Part shown: positions 33,157 to 41,202 of the stretch, piece by piece
Numbering within the stretch: the stretch's first letter is position 1
Layout: each line of letters begins with the position of its first letter
Assembly: GCA_024276935.1 (NCBI GenBank)
Contig: JAJRWH010000094.1
Span: forward strand, 1 to 47,860
From: Deltaproteobacteria bacterium
GTDB taxonomy: Bacteria; Desulfobacterota; Desulfuromonadia; Desulfuromonadales; Geopsychrobacteraceae
Reading direction: 5' to 3'
DNA length: 47,860 nt
Notes under the pieces: generated by a model
Database searches by the model: none
What the model was told of the DNA's origin: nothing
The model's input: the letters and a program-made list of their open reading frames with translations, nothing else
Made by a program: the position numbers and the translations under genes

Positions 33157-33185
33157 TTGACAGAAGTTGAAAAACAATATATATA
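33157..33185 (+). promoter_or_regulatory. Strong sigma70-type promoter of the envelope operon
   Basis: TTGACA (33157-33162), 17-base spacer, TATATA (33180-33185), followed by AAGGAGG near 33200 before the ATG at 33217. This is the best match to the consensus in the window and marks a new transcription unit. Confidence 0.75.
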
Positions 33186-33216
33186 CTTTTCCGAATATTA
33201 AGGAGGAGATATAACC

Positions 33217-36180
33217 ATGAAGCTCTGGCTGACAAATTTCAGTATTCGCTTTCCCTGGCTGATTGCCGGATTGACCCTGGTCGCTGTGGTGTTGTTCGGG
33301 GCCCAGTTTCCCAAAGTCCACTTTGACAATGATCCGGAGAACATGCTTTCGGCTGATGAGCCGGTCCGGATTTTTCATCACCAGATCAAGGATCTTTACG
33401 ATCTGTACGATTTTGTTATCGTCGGCATCAGCAACGAAACCGACCCCGACGGAATATTCAATCCGGGAACTCTGGGGCGGATCTATGATCTGACCGGTGC
33501 TCTGCTCAGCCTGCAACAGACCGATGACGGGCTGGTCAAGGTGCGTTTTCCCGGGGCAGATGGTCAGACACCGCGTGAAGAGGTTCTGGACCTGACTCCG
33601 CAAGGAGCCTGGCAGCGTGGCCTCAACAAAGCCTTTATGGTCGATCCCAATCGGCTGTTTACCGAAGATGGCCAGAGCGCCATTATTGGTCGGGAACTGA
33701 TCGGCCCGAGTGTTGTCGACAATCTCAAACAGGCCGAACTGGGCTCGCTCAAACTTGAATATCTGATGGAGCATCCGCCGAAGAATCGTGCAGAAGCCTT
33801 GCAGATTCGTGACGATGCCCTTAACAATCCTCTCTATTACGGAACGCTGGTCGCCGAAGATGGCAAGGCGATCTGCCTGTATATTCCGATCAGAAAAAAA
33901 ACCTTCAGTTACAATGTGGCCAACCTTGTCCGCCACCTGACCAACGAATGGGACGGCAAGGATGAGGTTCACATAACCGGTTTGCCGGTTGCAGAAGATA
34001 CCTTTGGCGTCGAAATGCTGGTGCAGATGGCCACTTCGGCTCCGCTGGCAATGCTGGTCATCTTTTTGCTGCTGCTGTTTTTCTTTAAACGGATCAGTAT
34101 TGTTATCGCCCCGATGCTGGTTGCAATAACCAGTGTGATCTGCACCATGGGGCTGCTGATCGGGCTGGGATACGATGTCCATATCATGAGTTCGATGATC
34201 GCCATCTTCCTGATGCCGATTGCAGTGGCTGATTCAGTCCACATGATCAGTGAGTTCTACGACAGTTACCATCAGTACAACAACAAGCGTGAAGCACTTC
34301 GTCATGTGGTCGGCCAGTTGTTTATGCCGATGCTCTATACCAGTATGACCACCATGGCCGGTTTTGGTTCCTTGATGTTCACTCCCATTCCACCGGTCCG
34401 TATTTTCGGAGCTCACATCGCCTTCGGTGTCGGTTTGGCCTGGTTGCTGACCATGACCCTGGTTCCGGCCTACATCATGCTGGCAATTTCAGAAAAATCA
34501 TTGCAGAAGTTGCAACCCACCAGCCCTGAGCAGGATCACTCATCCGGCTGGCTAACCGGATTTCTCGAACGTCTTGGACGGTTCAGCTTTCAGCGCCGCC
34601 GCCTGATTATGTTGACGACGGTGGTTCTGGTGGCGATTTCCGCCTTTGGAATCAGCAAGATCAAGGTGAATGACAACCCGGTTAAATGGTTTGCTGCCGA
34701 TCATGAAATCCGCAAGGCAGATGCGGTCCTGAACAAACATTTTGGCGGGACCTATACCGCCTATCTGACTCTGGCAGGCGAAGGGCAGGCACAGTTTGAT
34801 CCCTTTGCGGCAACGCAGCGGATCGGCGCAGGAGCAACGGATGCCCTCGGGGCCGTCTGGCCTCAGGAAAACGAAAAATTTCTTGCCGGATTGGCGGCTC
34901 TCAAAAAGGTCAAGAGCCCTGAAGAGTTCAGTCGTCAGTTACGCCAGCTTGCGACAAAACTTGATTCGCAGGTCTTGCATGGCTGGATGATCCTGAGTGA
35001 TGAAGTTGCCTACCTTGATCCGCAGGGACTGAATCTTAAAACCCTTGCGGCGCAGCTGAATGCCCTGACGGAAGCTCCCAAACAGGAAATTGGTCAACTG
35101 GTTGGCGCGTTGCAGGGCAAGGGGTCAGGTGAAACCCTGCTTGATGCTGCACTGGCCCTTATCGATCAACGACTTGCCGGAGGTTTTCTGGTGTTTACCA
35201 ACCGGCAACTTGCGGCCCTTGATGCGCCCTTGTTCAAGCAGCCAGAGGTTTTGCGTTACGTTGGACGCCTGCAGGCATTCCTTGCCAAAGACGAGACGGT
35301 TGGAAAATCGACTTCGGCGGTTGATGCCCTGAAAAAAGCAGCCTATGAACTTCAATATCGCGCTGATCAGAGCGCAGAGCAAAACAAGAAGCGTTATGCC
35401 GTTCCGGATTCGGTTCCGGCGGTCGCCCAGGTTTTTACCCAACTCGAAGGAATGAAAAAGAAAGATTCACTTTTTCACTTGGTGACGCGTGATTATCAGC
35501 AGGCCAATATCTGGGTCCAGCTGAAAAGCGGAGACAACAAGGATATGGAAAAGGTTGTCACAGATGTTGAAAACTTCTTTGTGACAAATCCGCCGCCGGT
35601 TCCGTTGCAACATGCCTGGGCCGGACTGACCTACCTCAACGTTGTCTGGCAGGATAAAATGGTCAGTGGAATGCTCGCATCACTGAGCAGTTCTTTTGTT
35701 GTGGTCCTGGTGATGATGATCGTTCTCTTTCGCTCTTTGCTGTTCGGATTGCTGGCCATGATTCCACTGTCGGTCACGATTACCCTGATTTATGGAATGA
35801 TCGGTCTGGCGGGCAAGGACTATGATATGCCGGTGGCGATCTTGTCGGCGATGACTCTTGGTTTGTCGGTCGATTTTGCGATTCACTTTCTTGAGCGTGC
35901 CCGCCAGTTGCAGCGCCAGCTGGGCAGTTGGCAGGCCGCCGCCGTTGAGATGTTCAAAGAACCGGCAACCGCCATCAGCCGCAATGCGATTATTATCTCT
36001 GTCGGCTTTACTCCGCTGCTGGTTGCGCCGCTGGTTCCGTACAAAACGGTTGGATTTTTTCTCGCAACCATTATGGCAGTCAGCTGGCTGGCGACACTTT
36101 TTTTACTGCCAACACTCCTGACAACCTTGCAAAAGTGGGCATTCAAGAATGATGGTGCAGAGAAAGGAGATCTGTCATGA
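33217..36180 (+). CDS. RND/MMPL-family transporter
   Basis: This 987-residue inner-membrane protein has the 12-helix RND plan: one helix at about 14-32, a first periplasmic domain to about 265, a helix bundle at about 268-400 and one near 460, a long second periplasmic domain (about 480-810), then a final bundle to about 970. ADSVHMISEFYD and SVDFAIHFLERA are the paired helix-4/helix-10 regions containing the proton-relay Asp. It moves hydrophobic or lipid-like molecules in related proteins. The next gene begins inside its stop (ATGA). Confidence 0.92.
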   Translation: MKLWLTNFSIRFPWLIAGLTLVAVVLFGAQFPKVHFDNDPENMLSADEPVRIFHHQIKDLYDLYDFVIVGISNETDPDGIFNPGTLGRIYDLTGALLSLQQTDDGLVKVRFPGADGQTPREEVLDLTPQGAWQRGLNKAFMVDPNRLFTEDGQSAIIGRELIGPSVVDNLKQAELGSLKLEYLMEHPPKNRAEALQIRDDALNNPLYYGTLVAEDGKAICLYIPIRKKTFSYNVANLVRHLTNEWDGKDEVHITGLPVAEDTFGVEMLVQMATSAPLAMLVIFLLLLFFFKRISIVIAPMLVAITSVICTMGLLIGLGYDVHIMSSMIAIFLMPIAVADSVHMISEFYDSYHQYNNKREALRHVVGQLFMPMLYTSMTTMAGFGSLMFTPIPPVRIFGAHIAFGVGLAWLLTMTLVPAYIMLAISEKSLQKLQPTSPEQDHSSGWLTGFLERLGRFSFQRRRLIMLTTVVLVAISAFGISKIKVNDNPVKWFAADHEIRKADAVLNKHFGGTYTAYLTLAGEGQAQFDPFAATQRIGAGATDALGAVWPQENEKFLAGLAALKKVKSPEEFSRQLRQLATKLDSQVLHGWMILSDEVAYLDPQGLNLKTLAAQLNALTEAPKQEIGQLVGALQGKGSGETLLDAALALIDQRLAGGFLVFTNRQLAALDAPLFKQPEVLRYVGRLQAFLAKDETVGKSTSAVDALKKAAYELQYRADQSAEQNKKRYAVPDSVPAVAQVFTQLEGMKKKDSLFHLVTRDYQQANIWVQLKSGDNKDMEKVVTDVENFFVTNPPPVPLQHAWAGLTYLNVVWQDKMVSGMLASLSSSFVVVLVMMIVLFRSLLFGLLAMIPLSVTITLIYGMIGLAGKDYDMPVAILSAMTLGLSVDFAIHFLERARQLQRQLGSWQAAAVEMFKEPATAISRNAIIISVGFTPLLVAPLVPYKTVGFFLATIMAVSWLATLFLLPTLLTTLQKWAFKNDGAEKGDLS

Positions 36181-36947
36181 AGATTCTGTGGTTGATGTTG
36201 GCGCTGCTTATGCCACTGAGTGCATATGCAGAAGATGTTGAGCAGATTATCAGCAAAGCCAATCAGGCTGCATACTATGCGGGCAAGGATGGCCGGGCCG
36301 ATGTCCGTATGACCATTCATGATGGCAAGGGAGGAATCCGTGAACGGCAGTTTACCGTCCTGCGCCTCAATGGTCGCAACGGCAACCAGAAATTCTATGT
36401 TTATTTCCGCGCGCCTGCCGATGTACGCAAGATGGCCTATCTGGTGTGGAAGAAGGTTGACGGCGACGATGATCGCTGGCTCTGGCTTCCGGCACTTAAC
36501 CTGAAAAAACGGATTGCACCGGGCGACAAAAGAACCAGTTTTGTCGGTTCCGATTTTCTGTACGAAGATATCTCCGGACGAGGCCCTGATGAGGATATTC
36601 ATCAACTGATCTCTGACAGTGGAGACAGCTGGCAGATCAAGAATATTCCCAAAGATCCTGGCAGTGTCGAGTTTTCCTATTACATGGTCTGGATCGACAA
36701 GCAGACCTATCTGCCCCTGAAGGCAGAATACTATGACAAAACCGATAGTTTGTATCGCCGGGTCAGTGCCGAAAAAATTACCACTATCGATGGCCATCCA
36801 ACAGTCGTAACGGCGATCGCTGAGGATCTGAAAACCGGGAGTAAAACGGTGAATCAGTTCACCCGGGTAAAATATGATATCGGGCTGAAAAAGCGAATTT
36901 TTACCGAACGCTTTTTGCGTCGTCCTCCCCGTGAGGTTCGCAAGTGA
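36177..36947 (+). CDS. Outer-membrane lipoprotein-sorting-like periplasmic protein (LolA-like fold)
   Basis: This 256-residue exported protein has a signal peptide to about residue 18 (SAYA-ED). It resembles the 'outer membrane lipoprotein-sorting' family (Pfam LolA_like), a half-barrel fold that carries a lipid-like ligand. Blocks FRAPADVRKMAYLVWKK and SFVGSDFLYEDISGR are characteristic. It lies between an RND transporter and an outer-membrane barrel with 4-base overlaps on both sides, implying a trans-envelope route. Ligand unknown. Confidence 0.88.
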   Translation: MKILWLMLALLMPLSAYAEDVEQIISKANQAAYYAGKDGRADVRMTIHDGKGGIRERQFTVLRLNGRNGNQKFYVYFRAPADVRKMAYLVWKKVDGDDDRWLWLPALNLKKRIAPGDKRTSFVGSDFLYEDISGRGPDEDIHQLISDSGDSWQIKNIPKDPGSVEFSYYMVWIDKQTYLPLKAEYYDKTDSLYRRVSAEKITTIDGHPTVVTAIAEDLKTGSKTVNQFTRVKYDIGLKKRIFTERFLRRPPREVRK

Positions 36948-38227
36948 ACGCGTTACGTAACGGGTTTCTGATAGCACTGCTGACCCTGCTCACGGCTGTC
37001 AACGTTCAGGCCTATGAGCTTGCAGGTCTTGACTTGCACGGCTTTTCCGAACTGCGGGCCGGGGCTCGGTTACAGAAGGATCCTTACCAGGAATCGACCA
37101 GTCTGTTCGAGGGCCGATTGCAACTGGAGGCGTCTCAGCAGCAGGATTTGTTCAGCTGGACCCTGCGTGGAGACCTACTGGCCGACGGGGTCGTGGAGGA
37201 TCAGAACCAGAACCTCAATCGGGGCAGTGGTGTACTCGACTTGCGGGAGGCCAATCTGCTCTTTTCGCCAGCAGATACCATTGACATCAAGGTTGGCCGG
37301 CAGATTCTGACCTGGGGAACCGGTGACCTGGTTTTTCTCAATGACCTGTTCCCCAAAGACTGGCAATCCTTTTTCATCGGGCGGGATACGGAGTATTTAA
37401 AAGCACCCTCGGATGCCCTGATGATGAGCTGGTTTCCAGATTGGGGCACTCTTGACCTTGTCTACACTCCGCAGTTTGATCCTGATCGTTATATCAGCGG
37501 GGAACGTATCTCCTACTACAATCCTCTGCTGGGACGTCGTGCAGGAGAAAATGACGATTTGTCTGTGACCCGTCCTGACGACTGGGGTGCTGATGAAGAA
37601 CTGGCGTTACGGCTCTCGCATACCTTTGGCAGCACTGAAGCTGCCCTCTACGCCTATCACGGGTTCTGGAAGAGTCCTACCGGTTTTGATGCGGCCAGTG
37701 GCAGCAATATTTTTAACGAATTAAGTGTCTATGGTGCCAGTTTACGGGCTCCCCTTTTGGGCGGAGTCGGTAATGTCGAGTTTTCCTGGTACGATTCGCT
37801 GGATGACCGCAGTGGTGATGACCCTTTAGTCCCTAATTCAGAATTACGTGTTCTGGGCGGGTTCGAACGCGAATTGCTCCCTGAGTTCACTGCCGGGGTG
37901 CAGTATTATCTGGAATACTTGCAGGATTACAAGGCCTATCGTCGAACTCTGCCCAGCGGGACCCCTGTGAGAGATGAGTATCGCCACCTTCTGACCCTGC
38001 GGCTGACGCGCTTGCTGCTGAATCAAAACCTGACCTTGTCGCTGTTTACCTTCTGGTCACCAAGCGATGAGGATTTTTATCTGCGGCCGAAAATCAGCTA
38101 TAAACTATCAGATGTCTGGCTGTTGACTGCCGGGGCCAATCTGTTCGGAGGGAAAACAACCACCAGTTTCTTTGGCCAGTTTGAAAAAAACACCAATGCC
38201 TATGTCGGATTGAGATACAGTTTCTAG
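36944..38227 (+). CDS. Outer-membrane beta-barrel protein (DUF1302-like)
   Basis: This 427-residue protein has a signal peptide (about 1-23, VQAYE) followed by many amphipathic strands. It ends in aromatic YVGLRYSF, the terminal signal for barrel insertion. VGRQILTWGTGDLVFLNDLFP is like DUF1302-type porins found in clusters for hydrophobic compounds. The GTG start at 36944 overlaps the preceding TGA and has GAGG seven bases upstream. With the RND and LolA-like proteins it could move a hydrophobic substance across the envelope. Confidence 0.85.
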   Translation: MNALRNGFLIALLTLLTAVNVQAYELAGLDLHGFSELRAGARLQKDPYQESTSLFEGRLQLEASQQQDLFSWTLRGDLLADGVVEDQNQNLNRGSGVLDLREANLLFSPADTIDIKVGRQILTWGTGDLVFLNDLFPKDWQSFFIGRDTEYLKAPSDALMMSWFPDWGTLDLVYTPQFDPDRYISGERISYYNPLLGRRAGENDDLSVTRPDDWGADEELALRLSHTFGSTEAALYAYHGFWKSPTGFDAASGSNIFNELSVYGASLRAPLLGGVGNVEFSWYDSLDDRSGDDPLVPNSELRVLGGFERELLPEFTAGVQYYLEYLQDYKAYRRTLPSGTPVRDEYRHLLTLRLTRLLLNQNLTLSLFTFWSPSDEDFYLRPKISYKLSDVWLLTAGANLFGGKTTTSFFGQFEKNTNAYVGLRYSF

Positions 38228-38278
38228 AGGACAGAGAACTCAACCGTCCAGGCAGGACTTAAACAAAGGAGAAATGCT

Positions 38279-38470
38279 ATGACCGTCAATCGTTATCTGC
38301 GGATGATCGCCGGATTTTTCATTATGCTGAGCGTTGTTCTGGCTCAGCTGCACTCACCCAACTGGCTTTACTTTACCGCCTTTGTTGGGCTGAACCTGTT
38401 TCAGAGTGCGTTTACCAACTGGTGCCCGATGATTACCATCCTGCGCAAGCTGGGAGTTGCCGAAGGTTGA
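38279..38470 (+). CDS. Small DUF2892-type membrane protein
   Basis: This 63-residue protein has two membrane helices. The pattern NRYLRMIAG at the start and FTNWCPMITILRKLGV at the end matches DUF2892, the membrane part of YgaP-like rhodanese proteins. AAGGAG precedes the ATG by seven bases. It is followed by a bidirectional terminator. Function unknown. Confidence 0.85.
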   Translation: MTVNRYLRMIAGFFIMLSVVLAQLHSPNWLYFTAFVGLNLFQSAFTNWCPMITILRKLGVAEG

Positions 38471-38499
38471 TTCTGACCTCAATCTTTGGGGGATGATAA

Positions 38500-38536
38500 A
38501 CAAACGGGCGATCTCCTGGTGGAGTCGCCCGTTTGT
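38500..38536. terminator. Bidirectional hairpin terminator
   Basis: ACAAACGGGCGATCTCC and GGAGTCGCCCGTTTGT pair over about 16 bases around loop TGGT, with one bulge. T/A-rich flanks on both sides fit termination in both directions between convergent genes. Confidence 0.85.
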
Positions 38537-38560
38537 TCTGTCGGCGGGAAAGGCTCTGTT

Positions 38561-40288
38561 TCAGGTTTGATCCGGGCCCAGAACTTTTGGTGTTTCTACC
38601 GCCTCGACCTTCAATCTGAACGTCCCGCCAAGTTTGTGCAGTTTTGAGGTCAGCTGTTCAAGTTCTGTAATCTCTTCGGCGATTGATACCGCCCGGGTGA
38701 CATTTTTATTCAGCCGTTCTTCTGCGGTCACAAAGTGAGCGATCAACCGCTGCGAAGCCTCTTGTTGAAACTGGTTGGCTTCATTCATGACCGAGATCTG
38801 TTCTTCACGTTCGGCAAGGCCCCGGTCCAACTCACGGGTCGCCCGGACCTGTTCTTCCATCCCACGGGCAACCTGGTCTGCAGCGGCTTTCATTTCGGTG
38901 ACTCCATCCTGAATCCGATTGATCCCACTGCGCTGTTCTTTCATAGCCCGGGCGACAGCACGAACGGAGCGCAAGCTGGTTCCGGCCTCTTTCAACAGAT
39001 TCTGGGCTTCTGTTCCCTGGCTGGTGGTCAGACGGTTTATTTCATCGGCTGCAGCAGAAGCCAGTTCAACCGAATGGACGATCTTCTGCAAGGCCTGGTC
39101 GGTATGTAGCGCCAGCTCACGTCCCTGGGCAATCCGCTCTGCGGTCGTTTCAACGGCCTGTAGGGCTTCATCGGTATCCTGACGGATCGCCTGGATAATG
39201 CGTTGGATGTCCTGGGCACTTGAGGTGGTGCGATCTGCCAGATCCTTGATTTCTTCAGCAACCACGGCAAAGCTTTTTCCTTCATCCCCGGCCTTGGCGG
39301 CAATGATCGCAGCATTGAACGCCAGCAGTTCGGTGTCACTGACCAGGTCCTTGATAACACCAATGATCTTGCTGACCTGTTGGGCCTGCTTGGCCAGGCG
39401 TTCCATGGCCGTGGTTGCCTGGGTACTGTTGGCAACCACCTGCTCGGTTTCATTCAGGGATTGCTGCATCATTTTCAGGCCTTCCTGGGCATCGGCCTTG
39501 ACCTGTTGTACCGAATCGTTGCTCTGTGCGGCCCCCTTGCGAATCTGTTCAAAGGATTCACCGATGGTATCAAGACTGCGCGCTGTTCCTTCAACAGAGC
39601 GGGTGATCTCTTCAGCCTGATTGGCAACCTCGCGAACACTGGCTGTCATTTCTTCAACGGCGGTGGTGGTTTCGATAAATTTCATGGTCGAGTGATCGAT
39701 GGCCATGGCCATCTCTTCGAGAGAGGCAGACAACTCACGCGAAAGGGCGGCTTCATCCTGAGAACGATGTGAGAGCTGGCGCATCAAGGTCTGGACATCC
39801 GCCTGCTTTGTTTCCATGATCTCGACATCTTTGCGGGTAATCTTTGCCGCAGCCAGACCATCGTTGGCCCGGTCACTCAGGTAGAGACTGGCCTGTGCCA
39901 GGCTGCGATAGTGAGGAATCAGCTGACTGGCCGTTTGCAACATGGTTTCGACCAGGGATTGAACCTGACTGACCCCTTTTTCCAATCCTCGCGAGAGGCT
40001 TTCAAGGGTTTCGCCACTGGTTTGTATTTCGCCGGTCAGGGGCAGAAGCAAGAGTAATTGCTGGCGTAATTGTTTTTTGAGTGAGCTGCGAACAAAGAGG
40101 AACGACGAAGCAGACAAACCGTAGCTGAAAAGAACACACAGAAGAATAAATGGGGTGGTAAAGGCGAGGTCACCAATGATCAGCCTGGCAACCAGCGGAA
40201 AAAGAATGGCGGCCAGAAGGCCCATTAAATGGGTAAAGAAGAAGATCTTTTTCAGGTAACTGATCTCGGTAACGGTGCCGAACCCCAT
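38561..40288 (-). CDS. Methyl-accepting chemotaxis-type protein
   Basis: This 575-residue receptor has two closely spaced N-terminal membrane helices (about 13-70) with almost no periplasmic domain, then a long coiled coil. The signalling tip reads LLAFNAAIIAAKAGDEGKSF and continues AVVAEEIKDLADRT, where most receptors have LLALNAAIEAARAGE. The tip is recognisable but divergent, notably Ile-Ile for Ile-Glu. It would sense a cytoplasmic or membrane signal. The start at 40288 has AGGAG six bases upstream; an in-frame start at 40375 lacks support. It is divergent from the DsbC gene; the 212-bp gap shows no clear sites. Confidence 0.9.
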   Translation of the reverse strand: MGFGTVTEISYLKKIFFFTHLMGLLAAILFPLVARLIIGDLAFTTPFILLCVLFSYGLSASSFLFVRSSLKKQLRQQLLLLLPLTGEIQTSGETLESLSRGLEKGVSQVQSLVETMLQTASQLIPHYRSLAQASLYLSDRANDGLAAAKITRKDVEIMETKQADVQTLMRQLSHRSQDEAALSRELSASLEEMAMAIDHSTMKFIETTTAVEEMTASVREVANQAEEITRSVEGTARSLDTIGESFEQIRKGAAQSNDSVQQVKADAQEGLKMMQQSLNETEQVVANSTQATTAMERLAKQAQQVSKIIGVIKDLVSDTELLAFNAAIIAAKAGDEGKSFAVVAEEIKDLADRTTSSAQDIQRIIQAIRQDTDEALQAVETTAERIAQGRELALHTDQALQKIVHSVELASAAADEINRLTTSQGTEAQNLLKEAGTSLRSVRAVARAMKEQRSGINRIQDGVTEMKAAADQVARGMEEQVRATRELDRGLAEREEQISVMNEANQFQQEASQRLIAHFVTAEERLNKNVTRAVSIAEEITELEQLTSKLHKLGGTFRLKVEAVETPKVLGPDQT

Positions 40289-40500
40289 AAAGAACTCCTG
40301 TTGCAGAAGAAGAAAAGGCTGTTTTCTACAGGCACCCGGACAGAAAAAGGGATCGGTGCAGAGCAGAACTTCCATTAACTATCACAAATGACTTCACTCA
40401 GCAAGCGCTTCCCCTTTCGTTGCGCCGTCTGCTGGGCTATGATGTGGCTGATATTAATCGTTTACTGTTCCTCTTTCCTGTTGGAGAAGTCGAGAGTCCT

Positions 40501-41202
40501 ATGTTGCGAATCCTTATTTTCTTCGGTGCCCTGTTGTGTGTTCCTCTGTCGGTTGCGGCCTCTTCGGAAGATGTGACCCGTTCCTTGCTGCGTGATTATC
40601 CAAATATCAATTATCAGCAGATTTCGCCCAGCCCTGTAGCCGGAGTGTATCAGGTGGTGGTGGATCAGAGTGAAATTGTTTATTACGTTCCGGCAACCGG
40701 TCATCTGATTACCGGTGAAATCTGGACCCGTGATGCACAGAATCTGACCCAGAAGGCCAAGGTCGATCTGATGACGCAAAAGGCCGGGCTTTTTCCGCTG
40801 GACAAGGCCATTGTTATTGGTAAAGGTCCTCATCAGGTGATAGAGGTCGCTGACCCGGATTGTCCTTACTGCCGGGAAGGTTCGGCATTTTTTGCCGGAC
40901 GAACCGATGTGACGCGCTACATTTTTCTTTTTCCGTTGAACATCCATCCTGATGCAGAAGCCAAGGCGGCCTATATTCTTTCATCGCCCGAACCGGATGT
41001 GGCCTACGAAGAGGTCATGGGCGGGGCCTATGATGAACAGCCTCTGCCAGAATTCAAGGACAACGGGTTATTGAAGGAGCATCAGCGCCTGGGCCAGCAG
41101 TTGGGGATTCATGGGACGCCAAAATATTGGGTTGACGGGCGTTTTGTCGCAGGTTCGAACTTGCAGTTGATTGAACGGATGCTGGCAGACAAGAAGAATT
41201 GA
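40501..41202 (+). CDS. DsbC-like periplasmic thiol-disulfide protein
   Basis: This 233-residue protein has a signal peptide (about 1-20), a small N-terminal dimerisation-like domain and a thioredoxin fold with the active site C121-P-Y-C124. The cis-proline loop GTPKYWVDG follows near the end. DsbC proteins reshuffle disulfides in the periplasm. The start at 40501 gives a clean signal peptide; upstream in-frame starts do not. Its stop overlaps the next start by one base (TGATG). Confidence 0.9.
   Translation: MLRILIFFGALLCVPLSVAASSEDVTRSLLRDYPNINYQQISPSPVAGVYQVVVDQSEIVYYVPATGHLITGEIWTRDAQNLTQKAKVDLMTQKAGLFPLDKAIVIGKGPHQVIEVADPDCPYCREGSAFFAGRTDVTRYIFLFPLNIHPDAEAKAAYILSSPEPDVAYEEVMGGAYDEQPLPEFKDNGLLKEHQRLGQQLGIHGTPKYWVDGRFVAGSNLQLIERMLADKKN

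Noticed and set aside
33133..34182. Minus-strand open frame of 349 codons opposite the start of the RND gene
   Set aside because: No domain signs, and it would cover the strong rightward promoter and ribosome site.
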